This document shows, piece after piece, positions 1-7,931 of a stretch of 64,000 bases of DNA (positions are counted from its first letter, which is position 1; every line of letters begins with the position of its first letter). The notes below the pieces were generated by a model that was not told where the DNA came from, did not search any database, and saw nothing but the letters and a program-made list of their open reading frames with translations. Both the position numbers and the translations under genes were made by a program. The stretch comes from Vibrio tasmaniensis. Its GTDB lineage: Bacteria; Pseudomonadota; Gammaproteobacteria; Enterobacterales; Vibrionaceae. The DNA lies in contig NZ_AP025513.1 of assembly GCF_024347635.1 (NCBI RefSeq), positions 50,714 through 114,713 on the forward strand, in the 5' to 3' direction.

Positions 1-342
1 CAGTTTCACCAGTTGGTCTGAGCTGATGTGTGAAAATCCCCCCATGAACATATCAATGCCAGAGCACCCTGCACTGATGGAGGGAACCGTGGCGCTGACC
101 AATTGTGCATCGACAATTTTGTTGCGCACAAACAAGCTGCCTCCGGTGTAGTAGTTTGCCGACTGCCCTTGGTAAGCGGTCGGATTTGAGACATTGGCGT
201 TGTACCCTGAGTTGTCAAAAAAACGCGCCAGTGAGTGATTGGTGTCGGCGTGGCTTACGCTTGATAAGCTGATGAGAAACAAAGGAATAACGCACTTATG
301 TACCGAAATGGTGGATAAGTGGTGGCAAAGTGAGCATCTCAT
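1..342 (-). CDS. traH: TraH, copy A (N-terminal 114 codons, cut by window edge)
   Basis: Conjugative pilus assembly protein of F-type systems, exported to the periplasm, where the family works with TraF, TraW, TraU and TrbI in pilus extension and retraction. The start ATG overlaps the trbB stop (ATGA). A hydrophobic export signal (VIPLFLISLSS, then a SHA cleavage-like site) is followed by the same sequence as the complete copy at 48619-50025, for example ARFFDNSGYNANVSNPTAYQ. The reading frame leaves the window on the left, so nothing can be said about its C-terminus. Confidence 0.92.
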   Translation of the reverse strand, partial: MRCSLCHHLSTISVHKCVIPLFLISLSSVSHADTNHSLARFFDNSGYNANVSNPTAYQGQSANYYTGGSLFVRNKIVDAQLVSATVPSISAGCSGIDMFMGGFSHISSDQLVKL

Positions 343-752
343 TGTAATGCCTCCTGTACGCGTGGGTCGCTTAAGGCTTGCTGAATGCTTTGAGCGAGCG
401 TGCTTTCTGGTACGTCCCCAATGCTTAAGCGTGAGAACTTACGGCTGTTGACGTTCATTAAAAAGGTCGCGGGCATGACGGCTTTTCCATTGCTTGGGAA
501 AAAGGTCTGACCAATTTCTGGTGTGACAGGAATAGGCACTTCAAAGCCAGCAATCCCCACCTCGTCCACAGAGAAGGCGTAAACCGGTAATTGAAAGCGC
601 TCGCCAAGGCGAGTGATTTTAGGCGCGGCCTTGTGGCAGTATGGACATGTGCTTTCAAAAAAGAACACCAGAGCGTATTGGTTTTGCATGGCCGCGTGCG
701 CGCTTGTGGTTAACAGAGTTAAGCCAAGCAGCAATATTCGAAAAAAGGGCAT
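339..752 (-). CDS. trbB: TrbB-like thioredoxin-fold protein, copy A
   Basis: A 137-residue periplasmic protein with an N-terminal signal peptide and a thioredoxin-fold active site CPYC (about residue 36) in a FFESTCPYCHKAAPKI context. In F, TrbB is a disulfide isomerase that helps fold Cys-rich transfer proteins such as TraN, TraU and TraH. It lies between traF and traH and is translationally coupled to traH by an ATGA overlap. Copy B carries CAYC instead of CPYC at the active site; that dipeptide sets the redox potential in this fold, so the two copies may differ in activity. Confidence 0.88.
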   Translation of the reverse strand: MPFFRILLLGLTLLTTSAHAAMQNQYALVFFFESTCPYCHKAAPKITRLGERFQLPVYAFSVDEVGIAGFEVPIPVTPEIGQTFFPSNGKAVMPATFLMNVNSRKFSRLSIGDVPESTLAQSIQQALSDPRVQEALQ

Positions 753-844
753 GATGCCTCCAAATAGAGTGAATTAACGTAATGGATGAGATCAGAAATG
801 TGATAATGAACCCGGTAGGGTGGTTCAGCAGGGATTGAGTGACT

Positions 845-1627
845 TTAAAAATCCGATTGCTCAAAGTTGGTCGCGACGTTGTAAAAGCGACCCACTAAAT
901 CATTTTGACTTATCCAGCCGTACGCCAGCGGCTTCATCTCTCCAGTGCTTGGGTGCACCAAAATTAATGCCGGTGTAAAAGGCACCGAGACTTTACCTTG
1001 GTTATGACGGTTTTCTTTGAGGTTAGTGATGAAAGTATCATCATTGCTGATACCCAATAACTCAAAATGATATTGGTCAGCAAACGCTTGAATGGACGGG
1101 GCGAGTTGCTGGCTGAGCGTATCTTTACCTTCATAGACAAAGAAAAACCCCCATCCGTCTTGTTTCATCTTTTCAACCGCGTCGGTTTTCTTCTTATCTT
1201 CCAGTTCTAAATACACCTGTCTTGCGGCTTGTTCTGTTGGGTGGTCTTTGGTGTAAGAGAACTCAGGTCTTTCGAGCAACAATGCTTTAAAGGTCATGCC
1301 TAATTGGTCGGTTTGGTCCGTGATAAAGTGATTTAACGCTAAAAATTTCGCGAGCTTGTCTTTATCTTTGGGATGAATGGCCGCGTCGTTTTGCGCCTCA
1401 ATATGCACCGAATGAAACCAGTCCATTTGCTCGGTGGCTGACAAGGTTTTAGGGCTTGATACTGTGGTTTGCGTGTTGCTTGGCAGCGGTTTAGGTTTGG
1501 GCGTTTTAGGTGCTGGTCTTGGCTCGTTGTACCATCGCCACCCTGGTGGGGCATCATTGGCGAGAGCAGAAGGCAGAGGGGCAAGCAGCGTTAGGGTAAT
1601 GACGTAAAGCAGAGATTTTTTCATCAT
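845..1627 (-). CDS. traF: TraF, pilus assembly thioredoxin-like protein, copy A
   Basis: A 260-residue exported protein. It shows a signal peptide (residues 1-24), the TraF hallmark PGWRWYNEP just after the cleavage site, and a C-terminal thioredoxin-like fold that lacks the CxxC pair, as is usual for TraF. Part of the periplasmic TraF/H/U/W/TrbB/TrbC group needed for F pilus assembly. A second ATG one codon in could be the real start. The 90-base gap down to trbB holds no gene. Its partner copy at 50529-51314 is nearly identical. Confidence 0.9.
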   Translation of the reverse strand: MMKKSLLYVITLTLLAPLPSALANDAPPGWRWYNEPRPAPKTPKPKPLPSNTQTTVSSPKTLSATEQMDWFHSVHIEAQNDAAIHPKDKDKLAKFLALNHFITDQTDQLGMTFKALLLERPEFSYTKDHPTEQAARQVYLELEDKKKTDAVEKMKQDGWGFFFVYEGKDTLSQQLAPSIQAFADQYHFELLGISNDDTFITNLKENRHNQGKVSVPFTPALILVHPSTGEMKPLAYGWISQNDLVGRFYNVATNFEQSDF

Positions 1628-1657
1628 TATAGACCTCGATGAAATGCGGCAGAGTGT

Positions 1658-2215
1658 TTAAGTAATGGGTGACAGTGCGCTTATGGCTTTTCCTACAATT
1701 TGCGGTGATTGGCAGAATTGAGGCTTGAATCTTTCGTTATCGCAAAGTAGCCAGAATCCTTGTTTTTCTTCATCCCACTGCAATCGTCTAAATATCCGAC
1801 CTTGCGAGCTATCCAAGCAATAAATACCGTTGGGGAGGTGGCTATCTGGTGTGAGTTTTTCAAGAACTACCGGCGTATTGATAGATAGCGTTGGGCTCAT
1901 CGCATCGTCTAAGCAAAGTTCGACGCATTGGTTGGATTGAAGCCAGTGGTTATCGGTGTAGTTCTGACCTGTTAATAACCAAAGGATATCTACATTTGCC
2001 AGTTGTGCTATGGCGATTAAGTCGTGAATGCCAGGAGTGCTTTTGCCATTTACATAGTTGTTGATGCTGACAAATGAGCCTGCACCTTTCCAAGCTTTCG
2101 CAAAGGCTCGTTGCGACATCGGAGCAATGGCAATGCGAAGTCGTTCACCAAGCCCGCAGATTTGCTCCTTTATTTTGGGATTAAATTCTCTTTTTCGAGT
2201 CTCTAGATTGTTCAT
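1658..2215 (-). CDS. HTH repressor with degenerate S24 (LexA/CI-type) C-terminal domain
   Basis: A 185-residue protein: N-terminal Cro/CI-type helix-turn-helix (about residues 20-80, SQRAFAKAWKGAGSFVSINNY) and a C-terminal S24 peptidase-like domain (about 98-180). At the usual Ser nucleophile (GDSM in LexA) it reads DDAMSPTL, and at the usual Lys (VKRL) it reads IFRRLQW. Both catalytic residues appear to be missing, so self-cleavage is unlikely. It sits inside the tra gene order behind a strong hairpin (2385-2425) and probably has its own promoter in 2216-2384. Copy B keeps only its last ~64 codons (51684-51875). It may control tra genes or the divergent peptide at 2270, but its target is not visible. 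Confidence 0.8.
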   Translation of the reverse strand: MNNLETRKREFNPKIKEQICGLGERLRIAIAPMSQRAFAKAWKGAGSFVSINNYVNGKSTPGIHDLIAIAQLANVDILWLLTGQNYTDNHWLQSNQCVELCLDDAMSPTLSINTPVVLEKLTPDSHLPNGIYCLDSSQGRIFRRLQWDEEKQGFWLLCDNERFKPQFCQSPQIVGKAISALSPIT

Positions 2216-2269
2216 GGTCTACTTTATCTTCATATTGATTGTGTTTATTTAATCAGCGAGATTTGAATT

Positions 2270-2365
2270 ATGGAGTTGTGGGCGGCTGCAATCGATTCAG
2301 GTGTTTGGGTGCTTTTCCCTTTACTTTTTGCTCTAGTGTTCTTGCAAAGTAGAGGGTTTGCTTAA
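2270..2365 (+). CDS. Possible 31-residue hydrophobic peptide divergent from the repressor
   Basis: A short plus-strand frame (ATG to TAA) encoding 31 residues, MELWAAAIDSGVWVLFPLLF and onward, which is a single predicted membrane helix ending in a charged tail (QSRGFA). It starts 54 bases from the repressor start and points away from it, the layout of a repressor controlling a small gene. Length and shape recall holin-like (UviB/BhlA) peptides or type I toxins, but the similarity is weak and the ribosome binding site is poor. It may be noncoding. Confidence 0.3.
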   Translation: MELWAAAIDSGVWVLFPLLFALVFLQSRGFA

Positions 2366-2384
2366 TTTTGATATATTTATTAAT

Positions 2385-2425
2385 CGCTCTTATCGCCAGA
2401 TTTCCATGGCTTAGCGATAAGAGCG
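2385..2425 (-). terminator. Perfect 12-bp hairpin after the 177-residue gene
   Basis: CGCTCTTATCGC (2385-2396) pairs perfectly with GCGATAAGAGCG (2414-2425) around a 17-base loop. It lies 8 bases beyond the stop of the minus-strand gene ending at 2433 and is followed on that strand by an AT-rich but not T-rich run. It probably separates the traN-side transcript from the repressor gene. Confidence 0.55.
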
Positions 2426-2432
2426 TATTTCC

Positions 2433-2966
2433 TTACTGCTCTACCTTCTTACCTTCCTCCATTGTCTTATTGTCTTCATCAGTCTTAGTTTGTTGCGTTG
2501 ATCCTTTGTTGTACTGATTGGTCACCTGTCTTGAGCGCTTGCCATACTTTGCTCTGATGTGGTCGCAAACGCTAAATAAGCTGGTTACAAATAAACTGAA
2601 AATTACCAAACTCAAATAAAGCAGCCCTATCTGCTCTCTTTCGCGCTGTGTGGTCACACGTGCAGAGTCGGCTATTGAGGTGGTTTTTACTTCCGAATTT
2701 GGACAAGGGTTGGCATTACCTACGATGCTTGCTCTATCAATCGGTGTTCCATCGGTGCATTCAAAAATACGTATCTGCCCTTTCTCGGCTTTACCAAGCC
2801 ACGCAGCTTCTGTCACGGCCGTGACTGATCCTTGGTTGTAATTAAAATGGATGTCAGTTGCTAAAACATAGGCAGCGATGACAAGCAGTAATACCGCGGG
2901 CGTTTGAATGAGGTGGTTAACAAGTAGTGATAGTGTGGAGCGGTGGCGCTGGATAAAGTTTTTCAT
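2433..2966 (-). CDS. Hypothetical two-helix membrane protein, only in copy A
   Basis: A 177-residue protein of unknown function. It has two predicted membrane helices (about residues 20-40 and 113-133) enclosing a ~70-residue periplasmic loop with a Cys pair (FECTDG and NANPCPN), then a hydrophilic cytoplasmic tail. Its start is 12 bases from the end of the next small membrane gene, so both are probably in the tra operon downstream of traN. In copy B all of it except the first six codons has been deleted. Confidence 0.6.
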   Translation of the reverse strand: MKNFIQRHRSTLSLLVNHLIQTPAVLLLVIAAYVLATDIHFNYNQGSVTAVTEAAWLGKAEKGQIRIFECTDGTPIDRASIVGNANPCPNSEVKTTSIADSARVTTQREREQIGLLYLSLVIFSLFVTSLFSVCDHIRAKYGKRSRQVTNQYNKGSTQQTKTDEDNKTMEEGKKVEQ

Positions 2967-2978
2967 GTGATTTCCTTT

Positions 2979-3332
2979 TTAGTTGTGAGGGTGTTCGTTA
3001 TCTTGATTTTTATGGTTTCCTGCTCGCACGTAGGAAGTCGGCATTGCGTTAAAACGTGTTTGCAGCGTTGAGTGCATGACTTTCACTGCGACATAGAATA
3101 GTAGACCGTATAGCGTAATGTTCATGCTAAGCTGCCAAGTGTTTGTCATGGCCGAGTGAAGCGAAGCAAGAGACATCGCGTCCAATTGCTCTGGTGTCAG
3201 CGTTGTGATGTGGATGGCCAAGAGGCAAGTAAAAATCGAGGCCAGCAGTGCAAGCATCAGCACAGCGATGTGCATTAGGCTGATGGCTTGCTGCAAGGCG
3301 TGAGTCAGTTGGTGAGTACGTTTGGGTGTCAT
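2979..3332 (-). CDS. Hypothetical two-helix membrane protein, copy A
   Basis: A 117-residue protein with two predicted membrane helices (about residues 20-42 and 70-88) and hydrophilic ends. Present in both tra copies directly downstream of traN, with a few substitutions (for example SASLHSAMTN against SDMTN in B), which argues that it is translated. Function not recognised; its place in the tra operon suggests an envelope role in mating. Confidence 0.6.
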   Translation of the reverse strand: MTPKRTHQLTHALQQAISLMHIAVLMLALLASIFTCLLAIHITTLTPEQLDAMSLASLHSAMTNTWQLSMNITLYGLLFYVAVKVMHSTLQTRFNAMPTSYVRAGNHKNQDNEHPHN

Positions 3333-3362
3333 GGTGTGTGTCCTTTTGTCTCGAATCGTTTG

Positions 3363-5066
3363 CTATCCCCCCGTGGCACTTTGAAGGCGTTTCTTGATTT
3401 CATCAAAGTTGGGAAGGTTGGTGTTGTCGTGCATGTCTGGGTAGAACTCTTTAAAATCAATGTATTCAAAGTTAATTTGTCCTAGCTCTTCGGGCGTAAT
3501 GGCGGCGCAAGTGGGGTTTTTGGCACTGCCTAATCGTTTACCCAGTTGTTGAATAGAGCCTTGCTCTTGGATGATTTTAGCAAGCTTGTTGTCGTAAACG
3601 CAGTAACTGCGTTTTTTACGAGTGCAGACACCCAGAACTTTCTTGGCGCAGTATTGCCCCACGTATAGGGTTAAGCCTTTCTCTTTGGCTTCACCGAGCG
3701 CTTCTTCCGCTTCGCTGCATTTTGCTCCTAAGCCTTGCCCCCATCCTGAGTCTTTACAACAGTCGTTAAACCCCGCGAGCTTCTTACTGCATTTCATTGG
3801 CTTACCCGTGAATATTTTAGGTGGGTCGCCCACATCTTTTACCGCTTCGGCAAGCCCGGCTAGCGCGGCGACGGACTTATCAAAGTTACCGTTAAGTTTA
3901 GGCTCGGGTACATAGCACTCCCCATCAAGACAGAAAGATTGCTCACCACACTGCATGTTCGTGGCTCTGCAGGTCTTCTCAGCACACTTCTTCGTGACCT
4001 CATGCTCGATGCACACCCCGTTTTGTTTGAGGCTGCAATGTTGAGCTTGAGTCGTGCAGTCTTTCGGGAGCACAGCGCAGGTGTCAGGTCGGTCACATTG
4101 ATGGTTAACCTGGTATTTCCAACAGTTAAGCGTGGTAGGGACGCCATTGATAGTGCGAGTAGAGCGGCCTTCGACACAAGTTTGAGAGATGACCTTGCAC
4201 TCTTTTAATAAGGTGCATTGTGTTCTCCAAGTCAGTGTGTTTTTGACGCAGTTACCGCCCGAAAGGGTATAGCCTGATCGGCATGAAAGTTTGACGGGTT
4301 GGCTGTGTTCAATGCGTCCACATATTTGATACTTTTCGCGGTAATCCGTGCCGTTCTCTCGACCACATGCCTGTTCTGATCGATAACGAGAATGGCCGCT
4401 TTTCCAAAAGCCAAATCCTGCGCCTTGCCAGTGAAAAGAGTAATCACCACAGCTACGCTCAACATAATTTCTAGAGTCATAACGACATTCTTGAGTGATT
4501 TTTTTACAAACCATACCATTACGTGACCAACCGGATGGGCAACTATAAATTACAGCAGAGGTGTGTGGGGTAAAGATAGGGATTTTAGTGCAAGGGACAG
4601 AATTATAGGTTGGTTTTTGGCACTGCTTGGGAATGTAATCGATGACGCACTGTGTTGCGTTGTCACAATCCACGTAGGCATTCGAAATGCCATGGGTGAC
4701 TTCAAACGCATTCTCTTGGCCAAGTAAGGCAAATTGCATTGCCGGATCGTTTTTTACATCCGGTCGCCCTTTATTGAAGTTGGCGTTGATGTCTTGGGCC
4801 AATCCGTTAGTCACAAACTCTGTCCCCTTTTGGGTGTTGATATCACTGTCTGATAGCTTGGATTGTTTTGGGTTTCGCCTCTCTTCTCGACACGCCGCGT
4901 CTTTGCAATAGTCATCGATGTTGAGGGGGAGGGCATTGGGTGTGAGCGCTTGACCGGCTGCTTGTTTCGCCCAATTTGCGCTGTCGGTAAAGGTCTGTTG
5001 CTCGTTCGCCAGTGCGAGCGTAGAAAAAAGACTGAGCGTGAGCACAGCCTGGACATAAATCCGCAT
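3363..5066 (-). CDS. traN: TraN, mating-pair stabilisation outer-membrane protein, copy A
   Basis: 567 residues with a signal peptide (1-20) and very many cysteines, as in F TraN (602 residues). TraN is an outer-membrane adhesin that locks donor and recipient together and whose tip contacts the recipient receptor. The Cys-rich central part (about 130-370) contains repeated CxxxC and CC motifs; the C-terminal conserved region has LAGFNDCCKDSGWGQGLG. It follows trbC in the operon with a 36-base gap. The central portion is almost identical to copy B, so both systems should recognise the same recipients. Confidence 0.93.
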   Translation of the reverse strand: MRIYVQAVLTLSLFSTLALANEQQTFTDSANWAKQAAGQALTPNALPLNIDDYCKDAACREERRNPKQSKLSDSDINTQKGTEFVTNGLAQDINANFNKGRPDVKNDPAMQFALLGQENAFEVTHGISNAYVDCDNATQCVIDYIPKQCQKPTYNSVPCTKIPIFTPHTSAVIYSCPSGWSRNGMVCKKITQECRYDSRNYVERSCGDYSFHWQGAGFGFWKSGHSRYRSEQACGRENGTDYREKYQICGRIEHSQPVKLSCRSGYTLSGGNCVKNTLTWRTQCTLLKECKVISQTCVEGRSTRTINGVPTTLNCWKYQVNHQCDRPDTCAVLPKDCTTQAQHCSLKQNGVCIEHEVTKKCAEKTCRATNMQCGEQSFCLDGECYVPEPKLNGNFDKSVAALAGLAEAVKDVGDPPKIFTGKPMKCSKKLAGFNDCCKDSGWGQGLGAKCSEAEEALGEAKEKGLTLYVGQYCAKKVLGVCTRKKRSYCVYDNKLAKIIQEQGSIQQLGKRLGSAKNPTCAAITPEELGQINFEYIDFKEFYPDMHDNTNLPNFDEIKKRLQSATGG

Positions 5067-5102
5067 AAGAAGCTCCTCATCAAAAGTTGTGGTGATAGAG
5101 GG

Positions 5103-5816
5103 TTATTGAGAATAGAGAGTACGCAGCAGCGGGTGAACGTTTTGTTGCGCATCGCCCGTGGCGAGGTAATCCAGAGCTTGGTAGAGCGAGATATTACCGT
5201 AAAGGATATCGTAGTCCGTGGCGTTGCAAGGCTGTTTGGGTAAGCAGCGGTCTTGTTTGACGGAAACAAACGCCGGTACGCGCTGAATATCAAATTGCTT
5301 AAACCAATCGGGACTTATTGAAAAGCCGCTTTGAATGGGCGCCTTATTGGGTGAGCGTATTAATGACTCAATGCGCTTAGCCGTGGCTGGAAAGCCTTGG
5401 GGTAAGACGCCGCGTATCACCAGTGGCACGCCTAAGTGCTCACTTTGCATCAAAAGTTGCTTGAGCGCGGTCGTTGGCATGGTGAGTGAAACAAACACCA
5501 TCACCCCTTTTGGGGCTTGGTCAGGGTTGCGTGTGGGCTTTTGTATTCCCAATAAAGGAGAAAGGCTCTCTTCTTTGATCAAATCTTGAACATTGCGGCT
5601 GAGCGTCAGCGCTTCTTCTCGATAAGTATGGGCTTGGTTTTGTATGCCGTCTGTGTCCCATGGTTTTGCTGTCTCTGGCTGCGAGGCTAGGTCTTGCTCA
5701 AGCTTGGCAAAGGCTTTGAGCTCTTGCTCTGTGTAAGCTTGGATGGGTAAGGCAATGAAACAACACAGAAAAACAAAAGAGCGCCGAAAGGCGCTCTCAA
5801 AAGATAAAAGGGTCAT
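5103..5816 (-). CDS. trbC: TrbC, F-type pilus assembly protein, copy A
   Basis: A 237-residue exported protein with a signal peptide (residues 1-28) and the TrbC core: GVMVFVSLTMP, a LVIRGVLPQGFP segment and a C-terminal VPAFVSV region with a Cys pair (DRCLPKQPC). TrbC is periplasmic and needed for F pilus assembly. It lies between a small 78-residue gene and traN, as in F where trbC precedes traN. Confidence 0.9.
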   Translation of the reverse strand: MTLLSFESAFRRSFVFLCCFIALPIQAYTEQELKAFAKLEQDLASQPETAKPWDTDGIQNQAHTYREEALTLSRNVQDLIKEESLSPLLGIQKPTRNPDQAPKGVMVFVSLTMPTTALKQLLMQSEHLGVPLVIRGVLPQGFPATAKRIESLIRSPNKAPIQSGFSISPDWFKQFDIQRVPAFVSVKQDRCLPKQPCNATDYDILYGNISLYQALDYLATGDAQQNVHPLLRTLYSQ

Positions 5817-5826
5817 AGTTACCTCG

Positions 5827-6063
5827 TTATGATGGCCGCTGAAAGGGTGGGTAGAGGGTGTGAGCGTTTTGGAAGCTGATTGACTTCACCTGGCGAGCAT
5901 TGAGGTCGCGGCAAAACGAGAAGCAAAACTGCGAGAGCGGGAAACAGCAGTAAATGTGCTTGTTGTTGGCGAGGTCTGTTTTTAAAAAATCGCTCAGGGA
6001 GTCATGGTGACTGGCAATAAATAGGTCAGTCTCGTTTTTGTGGGTAGGAGTGGACATCATCAC
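5827..6063 (-). CDS. Hypothetical small tra-operon protein, copy A
   Basis: 78 residues between traU and trbC, with 6- and 10-base gaps, so clearly in the operon. It has the core HIYCCFPLSQFCFSFCRDLN, rich in Cys and Phe, and no signal peptide. Copy B has a version with a different first 12 residues but the same core and C-terminus, the pattern expected of a translated gene. Function unknown. Confidence 0.6.
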   Translation of the reverse strand: MMMSTPTHKNETDLFIASHHDSLSDFLKTDLANNKHIYCCFPLSQFCFSFCRDLNARQVKSISFQNAHTLYPPFQRPS

Positions 6064-6069
6064 GTCACC

Positions 6070-7080
6070 TTATAAAAATACACAATTGCGCTTTCGCCAT
6101 TGTACAAAACCAAAATTATCCCCTGTCACTGGATTGTCATGACCGGCTTCCCAGAGTGTGGTGGTCGTGGTGTACGGGTGACACCAAGCGGCATCGGGAA
6201 TTGGCCCCGACATTTGATATCGATAACGGGATTTTGGCAAAATAGGATCGGGGTATTGATAACAAATCGCGCCGTCTTCACCGCGCGTCTCCCAGATTAT
6301 CCCTTGTCGATGCAGCTTGTAGTTGAGCTTCTCCATTAAGAGTGTCGCCGCTTGAATGGGCGTGTCTCGATAGTTGGTGGTGCCAGTCAGTGGATAAGCA
6401 CTGCCTTGTGAGCCTAAACACCAAAATAGCGCATCAATAGGCAAGGCAACGTTCGCAGAGGTCAACATGGCTTCGGGCACGCAAGCCAACTGCGCGGCCA
6501 GATTACCAAACAGTAACGCTTCGGGGTTGAGGATGAGTGATAACTCATCGTCGTCCCAAAGCGGGTCAATCTCTGTCATGTAGGCCACATCAAACACATC
6601 GGTGGCCATGCAAGCGGTCGATTGCATCAGTTGCAGCCAATAAATGACCGGGTACTTATACCAATGGGCGTGATAAAAGCCGCCGTCACTGCTGTCACTC
6701 TCTCTGGCGGTAACGCGCCCACCGATACGCTGAGTGTTGGCGCCTGACATTTGCACGCCCATGTTCACCATGCAGTAAGGGACGCGCGTGATATCGGTTA
6801 AGGCATAAGGCTCCCAATAGCCAATGTTCACGCCTATTTGCATAAAGATAGGTGGCGGTTTTGGGCAATAAGAAATGGGCATTGTGGGGTTGTTGGTGTC
6901 TGGATATTTGGACGGCATGACCGTGGCTGAGCCTATGGTCATCGGGAACAAGCAATCCCAACAAATATCGGTGATGGGGTTAATAAAACGGCTTTTACAG
7001 GCTGCGCTGGCGGCTAGGGTGGATGGCGCAATAAAAATTAACAGGCAGTACAGCAGTAAACGAAAGTATCGTTGCGTCAT
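6070..7080 (-). CDS. traU: TraU, conjugal DNA-transfer and pilus protein, copy A
   Basis: 336 residues from the chosen start at 7080, which gives a signal peptide (MTQRYFRLLLYCLLIFIAPS, cut after LAASA) and an upstream AAGGA ribosome binding site. The frame stays open to 7218, but that extension would hide the signal peptide. It has the TraU features: many conserved Cys (CWDCLFPMTIG, ISYCPKPPP, CMATD), the GYWEP motif and a C-terminal FGFVQWRKRNC. TraU is periplasmic and needed mainly for DNA transfer and stable mating. Confidence 0.92.
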   Translation of the reverse strand: MTQRYFRLLLYCLLIFIAPSTLAASAACKSRFINPITDICWDCLFPMTIGSATVMPSKYPDTNNPTMPISYCPKPPPIFMQIGVNIGYWEPYALTDITRVPYCMVNMGVQMSGANTQRIGGRVTARESDSSDGGFYHAHWYKYPVIYWLQLMQSTACMATDVFDVAYMTEIDPLWDDDELSLILNPEALLFGNLAAQLACVPEAMLTSANVALPIDALFWCLGSQGSAYPLTGTTNYRDTPIQAATLLMEKLNYKLHRQGIIWETRGEDGAICYQYPDPILPKSRYRYQMSGPIPDAAWCHPYTTTTTLWEAGHDNPVTGDNFGFVQWRKRNCVFL

Positions 7081-7112
7081 GGCGGTGTCCTTTTTCCACG
7101 CGTGGCGTGGTG

Positions 7113-7164
7113 CTCCTTTTGTCTCGACAAGAGGCTTCGCCTCGTTATCGCAGCCAAAAGCGAG
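7113..7164 (-). repeat. 52-bp hairpin-bearing repeat upstream of traU (copy 1 of 3)
   Basis: A 52-base sequence starting CTCCTTTTGTCTC and ending CCAAAAGCGAG, with a GAGGC-TTC-GCCTC hairpin in the middle. The same element lies upstream of traU in copy B (56580-56631) and between traY and traA (15807-15858). It sits in the untranslated leader of traU on the tra sense strand, so it may be an RNA-level control or processing site. Confidence 0.6.
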
Positions 7165-7235
7165 CTTGGTGAATAGAAAAAGAAGTGACGATGGAAGCAT
7201 GATCAAGAAGACGCTCATTATCCAAAGTGACGTTG

Positions 7236-7358
7236 TTAGGTTACTTTGATTTCCCCTATCGTTGAGAGGAGTTGGGCTAACTGCGCAAGTTCTTTATCGG
7301 CTTTCTCACGATGATACCCAAGGTAGTAAGTCAATGAGAACGGCACAAGAGAACGATA
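7236..7358 (-). pseudogene. 3-prime remnant of the copy-B-type SCxGH gene
   Basis: About 41 codons that match the end of the gene at 56703-57164 of copy B, still reading LGYHREKADKELAQLAQLLS and ending at the same stop codon. The match ends abruptly where the alternative 190-residue gene begins. This shows that copy A once carried the copy-B type and that its 5-prime part was replaced by a distant relative through recombination. Confidence 0.75.
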
Positions 7359-7931
7359 TCATCGATGCGTTAGCGCGGGCGTTCTTGAGTTGCTATTGGC
7401 GTTTTCGTTTATTTTGCTCTTAAGAGAGCGGCTGGCGACTTCAATTTCATAGGCTAGCTCACGCATGGATTGCTCAAGCTCACGTCTTTGGTATCCGTAT
7501 CGCCAGAGGCGTGAGAAAAAGTAGTGGTAGGCTTTATCGTAAGGTGGGCTTGTCAGCCGAAAGCATAACTCACATTCTTGGTTGAATTTCCCTTCAATCA
7601 CCCAGGGAATAGCCTTAAATTGAGCCATACACCAAAGGTGTTGATGCAGATGAATGGCTATGTGTACAGGTGCTTTAAAGTAGACATAGGGGGGTTCAAT
7701 GTGCCCGTACAAGTGACCATGGCAAGAAGCGATAGTTTCAACGCCATCAATGGCGTTTAATTGCTGGACGGCGGCTTTGATGTGCTTGTCTATAACATGG
7801 TAAGGCTGTCTGTATTGAATGATGGGGGCTATCAGAAATTCAAACAATAACGCCTTTATGTTGTTGAGCAATTCAATCAACATGAATACCATGTCACAGC
7901 AAAATCCTTTCCATCGTTTTTGGGTTGCCAT
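7359..7931 (-). CDS. SCxGH-family hypothetical protein between traU and traW, copy A
   Basis: 190 residues, no signal peptide. It shares a core with the genes at 56703 and 54083: LNAIDGVETIASCHGHLYG followed by PPYVYFKAP and a C-terminal basic helical part. The core recalls small phage and plasmid proteins with an ESCxGH-type motif, whose function I do not know. The first eight residues (MATQKRWK) are the same as in the copy-B gene at this place, after which the two differ almost completely. Its stop lies in the border of a remnant of the other type. It overlaps the traW stop by one base. Confidence 0.6.
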   Translation of the reverse strand: MATQKRWKGFCCDMVFMLIELLNNIKALLFEFLIAPIIQYRQPYHVIDKHIKAAVQQLNAIDGVETIASCHGHLYGHIEPPYVYFKAPVHIAIHLHQHLWCMAQFKAIPWVIEGKFNQECELCFRLTSPPYDKAYHYFFSRLWRYGYQRRELEQSMRELAYEIEVASRSLKSKINENANSNSRTPALTHR

